Shown here piece by piece: positions 48,201-59,112 of a DNA stretch of 64,000 nt (its first letter is position 1; each line of letters opens with the position of its first letter). The stretch lies in the NCBI RefSeq assembly GCF_003369915.1, contig NC_046677.1, forward strand, positions 27,670,913 to 27,734,912, in the 5' to 3' direction. The notes below the pieces were generated by a model. It saw nothing but the letters and a program-made list of their open reading frames with translations. It searched no databases and was not told where the DNA came from. The stretch is from Drosophila miranda. Taxonomy: Eukaryota > Arthropoda > Insecta > Diptera > Drosophilidae. A program made the position numbers and the translations under genes.

Positions 48201-48883
48201 ACCAACAGCAGCAACAACAGCAAAGGCAATAGCAACACCAACAGCAAAGGCAACCTCAACAAAGGAGGTAAATGCCGAAAAGGCTGCTAGTTCCCAAGGC
48301 GGTATAAGTTTAGTGCCCCTTTGCAATCTTCAACAGTCCCAACATCCTTTGGTTATCGTTCAGAACGAGAATGGGGAATATCAAGGTAAGATTATGATCC
48401 TTTTGGGTTCGATTGAGGTTCGATTCGATCATCTTTTAATTCTCTCATTCGCTGTGTCTTTCAGGTTTCAACATCTTCCAAGGCACCGTACCGATTGATC
48501 CTGCCACGGTTGGCTTTCTGCGTGTCCAGCTGCAGAATAACGACCCCAAAAGCAAGGTTCCTCAGTATGCGTACGTGATGCCACATCCTACACTTATGGC
48601 TTCGGATGTTGCACCTCCGCCAGCGCCAGCGCCAGCGCCAGCTCCCGAGCCAAAACCAAAGCCAAAGACCGTTTCAGTTGAGCAGCCGCCTGCAAAGAAA
48701 TTCAAGCCTGCCATCAAAAGGAGTGCTCGTCTACGTGGTTTTGCCCCACGCAATACCATTGATGAGCTGGTCAGTGGTGGCTCCTCCGCCATTAGCAATT
48801 CTGCCGCTGGCGACAGATTGTCGGCCACTGACAATGCCCATTCACTGTTCGAGGAGATCATGTCGGGCTCTGATGGTTTATAA
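45277..48883 (+). CDS. msl-2: MSL2, male-specific-lethal 2, dosage-compensation RING protein
   Basis: MSL2 is the male-limiting subunit of the MSL complex, which raises X-linked transcription. It is a RING-type E3 ligase and recognises high-affinity sites on the X. Exons 45277-48385 and 48465-48883 join to 1175 aa, against about 773 aa in D. melanogaster. The N-terminus matches closely (ELRQLLSCVVCCQLLVDPY). RING cysteines/histidines span residues 42-85. The CXC domain with its nine cysteines spans 895-932 (CRCGTSG to CVGCQNPHK). A conserved SLVPLxNLQQSQHPLV block follows, then a Pro-rich region and the conserved end SLFEEIMSGSD. The extra length is Gln/Glu/Ser-rich repeats, mainly residues ~345-770. 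It has a 5' UTR intron and a 3' UTR carrying SXL sites. Identity is secure. Confidence 0.97.
46315..46440 (+). repeat. msl-2: 63-bp exact tandem duplication in msl-2
   Basis: Two copies (46315-46377 and 46378-46440), identical at every base by my reading, each encoding 21 residues beginning EQELQNQAVAP and ending VLQQ. Identity at synonymous sites indicates recent duplication or conversion, or an assembly duplication. Confidence 0.9.
46912..47415 (+). repeat. msl-2: Six-copy 84-bp coding minisatellite in msl-2
   Basis: Six in-frame units of exactly 84 bp (28 codons), each starting with S/P-S-A/P-SQES, followed by a KKTSK motif, then ESVAEE, and ending YQEIVR or YQDVAT. The first four units are a mix of an EIYQEIV type and an ERYQDVA type; the last two and part of the fourth are the latter type. 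More degenerate 12-18-residue relatives (for example QEMVHQDTIQESVYQ) precede them from about 46440. Confidence 0.92.
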
Positions 48884-49993
48884 GAAACGGGCGGGATATT
48901 GATAAAACTTTTTTTTTAGCACGTTCTTGTATATATGTAAATACCCCGTTGCAAGGGGTATACTGTGTGAAGTCTAGTTTTGTATCAGATATCCAGATAT
49001 TTGTTATCTGCTGTAACGGTTACCCTAAGGACGCGGGCACATTCTAGCTGAATGCGGAGTTGAAAACTCAGAAAGCTCGCCAATATAAGCTCAGCTTTGT
49101 TTGATCGATCAAGCATGTTTTTTATTGTATAAACATGTAATTACACAAATAGAAACGGTGTAATTGGGCTGATTATCTTGAAAAAGATAATTTTTCATAC
49201 AATCCACCCGATTCCACCAAAAGATTCGCCAATTGGCAAAAAATATAACTATGCAACATTGCGTTGAGATAGTTCTTAAACTGAAATAATAGTTTAATAG
49301 AAACCGATGATAGCTGCTTAAAAAAGCTCAGAGCAGCCTCTTTATTTCTGTTCCGCTTTCCGCTCATCTTTCAGCTAGAGCGTGCGCGAGCTCTAAAAGG
49401 GTATACTGTATCTGTATCACATGTCCTGATATCTTTAATCTGTTTTATTTACCCTGGAAAGGGGGTAAACTGTCCAAATCAAGCTCTGTATCACATGTCT
49501 TGATATTTGCAAGGATGAATGCTTTCATTTTAATGTATTTATTCTCCCAATTGTTTCAGCGTTTAAAATACGCAAATCCACTCAATTTGTTTGGTTCCTG
49601 CCACAATTTGTAGGTGCTTTTCAACTTTGTGTATACGGTAAGGTTCGAATCCCTTACCATACTATGCAGAATTTCATCTAGCATTAAGCGATGCAAATGT
49701 ACATAATATGTATGCACCCCATAGGGAGATCGCCTTAGGGGCCGGTCTTTGTGTGCCGCTCAGAAATATCTTTCTGAGGCTCCCATCTCGTAATGCTTAT
49801 AGCAATGAATAATGTTTGTACAGCAATCGTTGGCAGCCGCCAATAAGATCTAAATTTTTAAGATAAGGGCAAAGCAATAGTAATACATGCACCAAAAATG
49901 TTCTTTTTCGTTCAACGAACAACGAATGGTAAAATATTGTAATGCTTTGCTCCAACTGCGGCTGCTGTTAGCCCAAAAACAAAACAAAAACCC

Positions 49994-50145
49994 TTTTTTT
50001 TCATAGCTTAGGTACAATTTTTTTTCATAGCTTAAGTGAAATTTTTTTCATAATTTAAGTAAAATTTTTTTCATAGCTTAAATAAAATTTTTTTTCATAG
50101 ATTAAGAAACTTTTTTTGAGCATGAATTTTTTTTGAGCACGTGAA
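49994..50145 (+). promoter_or_regulatory. msl-2: SXL/UNR translational-control element of msl-2
   Basis: Seven T7-T8 tracts: 49994-50001, 50018-50025, 50042-50048, 50065-50071, 50088-50095, 50111-50117 and 50127-50134. The first five head a 23-24-bp repeat (T7-8 then CATAGCTTAAGT-AAA, with variants). The last is followed by GAGCACGTGAA, so 50128-50145 is an exact match to the 18-nt TTTTTTTGAGCACGTGAA element to which SXL and UNR bind together in D. melanogaster. SXL and UNR there repress ribosome recruitment in females. The element sits five bases before the AATAAA, at the far end of the 3' UTR. Confidence 0.9.
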
Positions 50146-50149
50146 ACTA

Positions 50150-50155
50150 AATAAA
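50150..50155 (+). terminator. msl-2: Poly(A) signal of msl-2
   Basis: AATAAA directly after the SXL/UNR element. An earlier AATAAA (50081-50086) lies inside the poly-U array; using it would remove the last two tracts and the UNR site. Confidence 0.6.
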
Positions 50156-50662
50156 AACTAAGCCATATAATATGTAATGCATAACATATAAATTCAAAAT
50201 ATGCGAAACCAATATATGTATGTAAAATATTTATGAAAGCAACACATGAGTCTTTTTGGAATAGGACTGGGAACAGCTTGGAGTGGAGGCAGGGAGTCCG
50301 ATGAACCTCTCTCTCGCGGCATCTGTCAAAGTGCCAGACCGTTTCCGGGCTGCTCGGCTCGGCTCTCTGTGCTCATTTGTGGTGTCGTCGCTCACAGATT
50401 ACTCACTCAATCTCAATTCAGAGTTCAATCAGCCGCTCCGCTCCGTTCCGAGAGTCGCCCTTAGATAAGCTAAGCTGTGATGCTGCTGCTGTCTGCCTGC
50501 TGCTACTGGCTCATCACTATCTCTTGATTAACAACTCAGTGCGTGTTTGTCCCGAGTCAAGTCGAGTACACTGTCCGAGTACTGAGTGCCGAGTGGAGGC
50601 TGGCGCGTTTCCTCTTAATTTCTCACTGATACTGATAAGCAAAAGTTCAAGACAATCTAGAA

Positions 50663-52132
50663 ATGATGAAGCCACTGATAGGGTTTTTGCTCGTTGGATT
50701 GCTGATGTGCCAGGCACAGACCCAGCCCCAGGATGTCGACGGTGAGTGCTGTGCTTGTCCCTTGTGCTTCATCTGCCACTTGTGACCTTTGTCCATGCTT
50801 TGAAGCAGCTATCGTCGAGCATGAAGCAGGCGAAACGGATGAAGAACATAACATTGAGGCGACCCAGAATCGCATGGCTGCGCAGGTGGAGGCGGTTCTC
50901 GAACACTTCAAGCAGTCGGATCCGTTGGGCCTGCCTGGCGTGCCCATACCCGATCCTATAGACGTGCCCGATGTCAAGAAGAACATGGGCTTTGGCAATC
51001 TGGATATGAAGGAGGTGAAGGCCTACGGTCTGTCCAAGTTCCGCATAGACACCGTGGATGCGGACCTAAAGTCGATGAAGGTGAAAGCAAATCAAACTAA
51101 ATCGAAGAGAAATCCGTACAACACTTATCTTTGCAGATTAAGGGTGGCGTTCAATTGGATGAGATGTTGGTTAAGGGCAAGTACAATCTGGCCAGCTGGA
51201 TCTCACGTGCCCAGGGACCCTTTACGGTGATCCTCAAGAATGTGTATGCAGAGGCCACGGCCTTCCTGGCTGTGGAACGTGACGGCCACCTAACCACAGA
51301 TCGCATCAAGATAGACATTACCTTCAGGGACATGGCTATGGATTTCCAAAACCTTGGTTTCATGGGATCCCTCTTCCAGGGCATGGTCAACTCTGCCCCC
51401 AATCTGGTATTTGATGCGATGAAGCCATTTATGCTGCAGGAGGCCGACAAGCAGCTGCGCAGCGAGATCGATACAATGATCAAAACGAGCATGGGAGATC
51501 GCCGTCTGCCGAACTCCATCACGCCCTTGGACAGCGCCATTGCTGAGGGCCGTAAGGTGGTGCGCCAGATGGGCTACGATCCGTATCATCTACCGGACAT
51601 GAATCGCACTATGGGAGTGTTTAGCGTGCAGCTATCGCACACCTGGATCCACGGCATCTCCAGCTTCTATCGTGTCGGCAACATAACGGCTCTCATGGCC
51701 AATAAGACGGTGTCGCTGGTGTTTCAGGTGGGCACCCAGCAGGTGACTGGAGCCGGCCAATGGGAGATGGGGCTAGGCATGATGACCCGTGTCGGTCACG
51801 TACAGTTTACTGTGCAACATATTCGCGCCACTGTGGGCGTCAGTCAGTCCCTGGACACCCGACAGCGTCCGCAGATCACCGACCTCCAGTTCGACATGGG
51901 CAATATCCAAGTGAGATGCGATGGCGCCGGCACCTTGGACTATGTGATGGAGTTTGCGGTGAATGTGGTGCCCAATTTGCTGCGCTACCAGATCATGGAT
52001 GCCATCGAGAATCCCGTCAAGCAGCGGGTTCAGGAGAAATTCAACACCATCGATGTGGAGCAAGCCATCAAGCAGCTGGCTCACAAGTACGAAACGGAAG
52101 GCAGCAACTTTACTTTCGATTTTAAAATTTAA
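50663..52132 (+). CDS. Secreted TULIP-fold protein, group-7 allergen/JHBP-like
   Basis: Exons 50663-50741, 50809-51080 and 51137-52132 join to 448 aa (or 449 if the alternative acceptor three bases upstream is used). It starts with a clear signal peptide (MMKPLIGFLLVGLLMCQAQT). The rest resembles the insect family annotated as mite group-7 allergen-like or haemolymph juvenile-hormone-binding-like, with a hydrophobic ligand tunnel: GLSKFRIDTVDADLKSM, KGKYNLASWI, and a second lipid-binding-like half after residue ~260. Asn-glycosylation sequons occur (NRT, NIT, NKT). It is probably extracellular and lipid-binding; the ligand is unknown. The start has two tandem ATGs, and I use the first. A poly(A) signal lies at 52174. 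From gene order it is probably the D. melanogaster CG3246 orthologue (memory only). Confidence 0.85.
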
Positions 52133-52173
52133 AAAGCGGTTTCCTTTAGAAATCAATATAATATCTGCAATTG

Positions 52174-52179
52174 AATAAA
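52174..52179 (+). terminator. Poly(A) signal of the TULIP-fold gene
   Basis: AATAAA 41 nt after the stop. The convergent Sec5 coding region ends only 121 bp further on, so the two 3' UTRs probably meet or overlap. Confidence 0.65.
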
Positions 52180-52300
52180 GATTTATATCCCTTTCAACTG
52201 AACAATCGGGAATCACAAGTCTAATCTGCACAGGGCTATCTACATTGAATGCAGATTGGAGAGTGTAGAGTGCAGACTGTAGAGTGGAATGTCCTCCTCC

Positions 52301-55188
52301 CTAGGGCTCTTTAATGGTGAAGCAGAGCAACTGCAGTCTCATATTCCGCTTCACACGCTCCAGGATCTCGTCTGCCTTGCGCTTCTGTTCGACATTGAGC
52401 GGAGGATTGATCGCCTCCAGTGCCTCCATGAAGTAGTTTCTGTAGAAAGTACAAATTGAAATGAATGCCAGGTAAATCTGAATCAAGGGGAACACTCACT
52501 TGGCTGTCTCATTCGCATAGCCTTCGAGGGCATCCCTCAGTAGGCGGATGTCCACGTGAGCCTGTATGGCACCTGTAAAGCTGAATCGCTGCACGCAGCT
52601 CATTAGTCGAGCCAGCTCCTCGGATATGGTCTGAACAATGGACTCCAGGATGGGGCGTAGCAGGGCTGGGGAGATGCTGTAGATCTCCGAGTAGACGCCG
52701 ACGAGGTTATCGCAGCATTCATGGGCATAGGGTCGCAGCTGACCAATCTCCATCTCATGATCCCACTGAAAGCGACCCAGGTACATCGACGGCTCAATGG
52801 TGCCCACCAGCGGATCGCCCTTGTGCTCCACATACTCATCCAGCAGGTTGGTGAACAGCTGGTTCACCGTATAGCGCGACGTCTCAATAGCCAGTGTCGG
52901 CAAGGGATAGCCGTAGCGAACGAACACGTCTCCGATGTGGGGGAAAAAGCTCTTGTTGCAGTAGGCATAATTGGCCAGGCAACAGAGCATACGCTGCTCC
53001 CAGGTGACCGCTGCTCCACCACTGGCTACAGAGTCCAGCTGCTGGGCATTGGGAAAGCCCAACAGCTGGGAGACGTTGTGCGTGGGCGTCTCCTCGTCGT
53101 GGGACTGAAAGGCCAGCTCCTCAATAACCGCACTGAAGGTGGAGAGAAACTCCTGGAGGCGCTGCGACACCTCACGCTGTCCATCCGACTGCGGCTCAAG
53201 CAGATTTCCCTCCCGGGACTCTGGCTGCATGCAAACCGACTGCACCTCATCCAGCGTTTCCACGAGAAGTGCCTCCAGGGCGGCGGGCAGAATGGTTGCA
53301 CCGGGATAATCTTCTACGCCGAACTCCCAGGTCTCCTGGCTGCCCAGCTTCTTGCAACGGTCTGTGGAGCGTTTGAAGATGATGGAGAAACAGAAGAGCC
53401 GGACCTCGTCGATAAGTTTCTGAATGATGTCCAGGGCATCGGAGGGCAAATCCAGGCCAATTAGGGTGGCATAGGCAATTCTCGTATAGCGAAGACATTG
53501 AGGAATCCACGGGAGGAACTGATGTGTGGCCGAGGCGGAGCCAATCGACCAGCTCAGGCCGCTGGACTGGCGCAATGCACGCTGATCACCGGCTATGAGT
53601 ATGGCCAGTCGCAGGTACACGCAAAATTTCTCAATCGCGTTGAGAATCATTTTCTTGAAATCACCCGGCTTTGGATCGTGGGGACCCCGGAGCTCTCCTG
53701 TGAAGTAAAGCTGGCCCAGACGCCACAAATCCGGCAACTGAGAAGCGGCAATGTCGCAGAGCTCCTCGCAAAAGTTGACACGACTTGGCGCCTGGCTGGG
53801 ATCACGATCACGATCACGGTCACGACTCTTGGACTTCTCCGGCGTGCCGGCTGCATCTTTGTTGGCATGCTGCTCGAATGTTTGCCGGAAAGTAGCCTCC
53901 AGATACTTGGCTCTGGCCTCAATGGCATCCCATGCAGGATCTATGTTCCGCAGCTTATCTCCAATGGGCGTGCCACTCTGCTGGAGCTCCAGGCTGGTCA
54001 AGGCCTTTATTAACTTCTTCTGCTGGTCCACGCTTTGAGGCATCTTGACCACCTTCTCGTGAAGCTGCTTCCGTATGGAAAGAATACGTTGATCGACCTC
54101 TTCCAGCACCTTCCGGAATATGGGAATCTCAGTCTTGCCAAACAGGTTCTTGGCGCGTGAGTAGTCATTGACCACTATGTCATATTCGCCCGCCTTTGCT
54201 CGCCGATCCACCGCATTAGGCAGGCAGAAGAGAAACTTGTGCCTGGACAGAGCGAACAAGACGGATCGGGTGGAGTCTGCCTTCTCCTTACGCACCAAGA
54301 CATCTGTGAAGATCTTCTGCGACTCGGTAATTGAGTCTGAAAAGAGAAAAGGAAGGCTTTAGAATCACAATCGTGCCAGAGACACTTCACTCTCACTCTC
54401 TATGGACGCTTCCAGAATGTTCAGCGGTTCGGTTCCATGCAGTTTGAGATCCTCTTGCAGCTTGTCCCGTATATTCATCAGCGTGTCCAGCTGGTCAATG
54501 ACAGAGCCCGCATTTGATTTGAGGAACGACAACTGTCCCTCCTTCTGACTCTCCACCTTACGCTTCAGATATGCCAAGCCTGCCTTGAGGTCTTCAAAGG
54601 ATGTGGCCAAATGATTTTCCAGCAGGAACCAGGAAGGCGAAAAGTGCTCCTGCGATAGATCGCCACAGGCCTCGGGAAACAAATCTCGCAGATCTTCTGG
54701 GATCTTCTGTTCATTGCCTTCGATGGATAGCCCCAGAGGATCCTCCTGCGTTAGCCCCGACTGAGTCAGGGTTCGTCTTCCCCAGGCAAAGTTTTGGGAA
54801 GGCGACTCTTCAATCCATACAGCAGACTCCTTCAGCGGACCGATGGTTTCGTGATAGGCACGGAACTGAACTGTCGACGTACCCACTCCGCCGCTTAGAG
54901 TGGTCACAATGATGTCACCCTTGCCCTTGGCCGGGCCGGTGCGTGCTATAATTTTGTTGGACGATTTCCATTCCGCAGACAGCAGACAGTCGGAGCCGCA
55001 AATCTTTAAACCTGGAAAAAGTGGGAAGTTACGATAAAACCAGCTCGATGTGGTGGTGTCGATGCCCGTCTACGCCTACCAATTAGGTCTTGCACTCGAG
55101 TGCCCAGAAATTCGCCTCGAATGATGACGCGAGTACCAGGAGGACCCTCTTTTGGAGACAGTCCTGTTACCACCGGTTGTGGGGCCAT
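52301..55188 (-). CDS. Sec5: Sec5/EXOC2, exocyst subunit
   Basis: Sec5 is a subunit of the exocyst, which tethers secretory vesicles to the plasma membrane, and is an effector of Ral GTPase. Exons in order of translation: 55188-55080, 55011-54397, 54336-52500 and 52439-52301, giving 899 aa, close to the family length (~894 in D. melanogaster from memory). The N-terminus is an IPT/TIG domain, the Ral-binding domain (VTGLSPKEGPPGTRVIIRGE). The long helical exocyst body follows, including RSVLFALSRHKFLFCLP and RDRDRDRDPSQ, a charged low-complexity loop. The donor of exon 2 is ambiguous by six bases (GAGA-GTGAGA or the next GT), which changes two residues only. Divergent from Cog3 with ~400 bp between start codons. 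Confidence 0.95.
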
Positions 55189-55343
55189 GGTGAGCTATAT
55201 GACCGGTGGAAGCGGCTTAAAATTTGGCAAGAAAAACGCCAAAGGAAATAAACTTCCAAAGTTTTATTGTAGCTCAGTGTTAACTAATCCCTAAGGACAG
55301 TGTTGCAAAGCTTCAATTTGTTTGTTTATATTTGTTTGTTTGA

Positions 55344-55568
55344 ATCGATGTTACTGATGTTTTCTGTTTTTAGTTAGAGAATTTAAAAAAATACAAGATT
55401 AAGGTCTTGTAATCTTAACTGAATATCTTTTCAGAAGCTGCAGGAACACTAAATCTTAGTTTGCCACTAATTTGGGGCGAATAATATATGACTAAAAACA
55501 TCGATTTCGGAGCAAAAACATCGATGTCAGCACTTACATCAAAACATCTCCAGCTCTAGAAACAGCTG
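55344..55568. promoter_or_regulatory. Shared divergent promoter of Sec5 and Cog3
   Basis: About 400 bp separate the two start codons. Three ATCGAT cores (55344-55349, 55500-55505, 55520-55525) resemble DREF sites, and AACAGCTGAA (about 55559-55568) resembles the E-box-type core motif 5, close to the Cog3 start. This is the usual equipment of TATA-less housekeeping promoters. Which copies serve which gene is not shown. Confidence 0.55.
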
Positions 55569-55591
55569 AAGAAGTCCGCTGCTGAAGAAAA

Positions 55592-58500
55592 ATGGATGAC
55601 GTCGCCACAGCACAAAGCGAGAATGAGAATTTACGGAAAATTCGCAACCGCCTGATGCAATGGGAGTCCAAGACCGATCCCCTGGCGGCGCTCAGTGTCC
55701 AGCAAGAGGAACATTTGGATGTCTTCGCAAATCTGTGGCGAGACAGCGGACCATCGGTAAGTGGGCTTGTCGCAAGTGCGAACAAATTGATAAGACTCAT
55801 CTTTGTTGATAGTTGCCGGTAGCGACCACTTCTACGACAGCAGAGCCATCAGACGAGGCGAACACAGAGGGCGCGCCAACAAAGAGTACTGACGATATAG
55901 AGCTGCCTGCCGAGGGCCTTCAGAACACCAACGATTTCCTGCTCTGGTTTGTAGACGTCAACGCTGAGATCGAGCAACGTGGCGATGCGGTTTATCACAA
56001 ATATCTGCAGCAGTTGGAGCAGCGCAAGGCGGAGTGCTCCCACATGCTTGGCCAAATCTCGGTAGCCATGGATCGTTTGGGGGCCCTCTCCGACGAGTAC
56101 GAGTTTGTGTCGCAAAAGACGAGTGCCTTGAACACGGCCAGCGAACAGTTAATCGATGAGCAGGAGAAGCTCCAGGATCTGAGCAATGAAATTCAACGAC
56201 GTTTGCATTATTTCAGTCAAGTTGAGCTGCTGAATCAACGACTTCAAAGTCCTACGTTATCGGTAGCCAGCGAAGCGTTCCGGGAATGCTTAAATAAAAT
56301 TGATGAATGCTTGAACTACATAGAGGAAAATGTAAGACTTTAAACCCAGCCCACTTTAAGCTCATCTTCAGCAAGCTACATGTTTATTTGCACCCTATTC
56401 TAGCCCAAATTTAAAGACGCCGCCACCTACAATGTGAAGTATAGACAATGCTTGGCAAAGGCCTCTGGCCTGGTGCGAAACTATGTCACCAGCGTGATCA
56501 ATCAGGCCACGGAGGCTACACTGCATCCCAAGAATAGCGCAACTGATTCATCTAGCGCCCTGCAAGCACCGGATGCTGCCTTCGCCTTGTATTATGGGAA
56601 ATATCAAACAGCAGCAGCGAAGGTTAAACGAGTGGTCCAACTGATTGAGACTCGTCTGGAGCACAGCAACGACTATACCCAGCTAATGACCGACTTGCAG
56701 CAGCATTACTTGGCTCAGCGTGCCAGTGTGATGTCGCCAGCAGTGAACCTTTCGATACAGAATGTTAAAACGGCCCACAAAGGAGACCATTGCTCGTTGA
56801 CGCGGAGTGCATGCGGATTTCTCGTGCATGTGTGTCAGGACGAGCAGCGTTTGTTTTACCAGTTCTTTAGCACAGGCGCGCCACACCTGACGTGAGTTTG
56901 TCTAAATTAGAACCGATTCAGGATTAATCATGTCCTTGTTTTTAGCGTTTATCTAGAAGGCTTGTGTACTATTCTTTATGATACATTGCGGCCCTTCATC
57001 ATACACATTAATCATTTGGAAACGCTGGCCGAGATCTGCTCTATCTTGCGCATTGAAATGCTTGAAGAGCATGTTCAACAAAATCGTATGTTAATGCGAA
57101 ATACTTTGTAATATTTGATAATATGTCAACAATCTTTTTATCTACAAGCTTCCGCCCTGGAGGCCTTTGCCACCATTGCTCATCAATTACTGCAGGATGT
57201 GCAGGAGCGTTTGGTATTCCGTGCACATTTGTATCTACAGTCGGACATTCAGAACTTTAATCCTTCATCGGGCGACCTGGCCTATCCCGAGAAGCTGGAA
57301 ATGATGGAGGTATAACCCTTGTTCTATACACTTAACCGATTTAACTATTTAATAATTCAATATAAACAATTTGTAGAGCATTGCGTTATCTCTTCAAGAG
57401 CCTACTCCTTTGCGCAGATCGGATTCGCGCGCCTCCTTTATTTCCAGTGTATCGAGTGTTTTAGAAACAGAAAGCGTTGATAATTCCTACAGAATCAAGC
57501 AAATGAGTATGCATCGAAGGAATAGAAGAGGTAGATGTAAATTGAACAATCAAAATAATTCTTTCAGATTCCCCCGCTGATTTGCATGGAATGTGGTACC
57601 CGACTGTTCGCCGCACCTTAGTCTGCCTCTCCCGCTTGTATCGCTGCGTTGATCGACCCATTTTCCAAGGCCTTTCACAGGAGGCTCTAAAGCTCTGCAT
57701 CCAAAGTGTCTCCTATGCCGGTGGCAAAATTGGAGCTGCCAAGACGCCAATCGACGGAGAACTCTTCGAAATCAAACATCTGCTGATCCTTAGGGAACAG
57801 ATTGCTCCATTCCGAGTGGATTTCACTGTAAAGGAAACATCTTTGGACTTTAGTAAAGTCAAGACCGCTGCCTTTGGACTGCTGCAGAAGCGGAAACAGC
57901 TCTTCTCCATGGGCAGCAACAATGCTTTGCTCGAATTCCTGCTAGAGGGCACACCACAGATAAAAGAGCATTTGCTTGACTCTCGTAAGGAGGTAGACCG
58001 TCAGCTGAAGACAGTTTGCGAGAAGTACATCAGAGATGCTGTGAATATGTTAATCGGCCCCTTAATCACATTCCTGGACAAGACACAGAGTCTGCTGGCA
58101 CAAGCGGCCTCCACAACAGCCTCAACGCCGGAGTCTTCGTCCCCAAAGGCAAGCTACGTTCTGAGGCAGAGCCCCTGGGCGAGTCCCCAGCAGATAAGCA
58201 GTATCATTCAAGAAACGCAGCGCATGATCAAGGCCAAGCTGGCAGTGCTCCAGCGAGCCATGCAACTCTACCTGAGCAATCGTGATACGGAATTCATAAT
58301 CTTTCGCCCCATACGTGTAAGTGTCCTAAAGTCGAGAATAAGTAAAAAAAAAAATGTATTTAAAATCTTTTAACCCTTTAGAACAATATCATACAATCGT
58401 TTGTTAAACTGGAGCAATTACTGACCACAAACGGCTACTCTACAGATGATATGATCATCACGAGCTGCCCGTCTGCGGAACAGGTATCCATCTTGCTTTC

Positions 58501-58774
58501 CAGTGCCAGTATTTTGGCTGCAGAGGGAGTGGCAAGTTTTGCAGCGGCAGCAGCACGAAAAATCAGCACCTCGTCCTCAATAGAAGGTGGAACAGCAGGT
58601 GGCAGAAAACTGAGCACAATGTCCAACAAAGCCGAGCTGTTGCAAGAGTCCAAGGCAGAGGAACTGGAGGCCGTTAGATCAGAAGCAGCGCCAGCTCCAG
58701 CGGAGAGTACGCCTTCAGAGAATGTAGTGGCGGAATTAGCAGTGCCAACATCCACGCAGGCCAGCTCAGAATAG
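55592..58774 (+). CDS. Cog3: COG complex subunit 3 (Sec34 homologue)
   Basis: Cog3 is a lobe-A subunit of the conserved oligomeric Golgi complex, which tethers retrograde intra-Golgi vesicles and is needed for glycosylation and, in flies, spermatogenesis and secretion. Exons: 55592-55756, 55813-56331, 56404-56891, 56946-57085, 57149-57309, 57377-57506, 57568-58316 and 58382-58774. All join in frame to 914 aa, near the ~905 aa I recall for D. melanogaster. The N-terminal Sec34-type coiled-coil region is clear ([26 protein letters not shown], given in part). A helical body follows, including ARSVLSP-like and [16 protein letters not shown] segments. The C-terminus is a low-complexity Ala/Glu/Ser tail. 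All eight introns/exons obey GT-AG. Confidence 0.94.
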
Positions 58775-59112
58775 TTTGCAATGTATCCCCTATGTAACTT
58801 ATATGTATATCTATTTATCTAGCTAAGCCATGTAATATATTTATATGTTTAAGAGCTGCATAAGAGTGGTGTCTTGCAGCCTGTTGTGGTTTATCCTTTC
58901 CAAAAAAACAAAATGTAGAATTAACATTGATTTATTTTTGCTAAACCACGTAGAATGTGACGAAGTCGAAGTAAATTATCAACAAAACATTACGAGAACA
59001 ATAACAATATGCAAATAGTTCGAATATTCTCTAATAGTAATTGGGGCAGATTCCTTGCTTTGCTGCTGGTCAAGTGATGGATATGTCGAGTTGTACTCGC
59101 AAGATTCTGTAA
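58775..59112. other. Convergent 3' UTRs of Cog3 and the ZFAND2-like gene
   Basis: About 340 bp of AT-rich DNA between two convergent stop codons. No coding exon is seen. Confidence 0.6.

Larger units (their letters stand above)
48884..50185 (+). other. msl-2: msl-2 3' UTR
   Basis: About 1.3 kb from the stop to the poly(A) signal AATAAA at 50150-50155. It starts with a T9 tract (48909-48917). It contains two TACCC/GGGTA hairpins (48942-48960 and 49449-49468) and another strong hairpin at 49637-49658. It ends with the poly-U array described separately. The length is similar to the ~1 kb 3' UTR of D. melanogaster msl-2. Confidence 0.75.

Noticed and set aside
49637-49658. tRNA gene suggested by GGTTCGAATCC
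   Set aside because: The loop is eight bases with the stem register wrong for a T-arm, there is no A-box or acceptor stem around it, and it lies in the msl-2 3' UTR.
50018-50117. CRISPR-like spacing of the poly-T repeats
   Set aside because: Eukaryotic 3' UTR, no unique spacers of regular length, and the repeats are explained by SXL-binding tracts.
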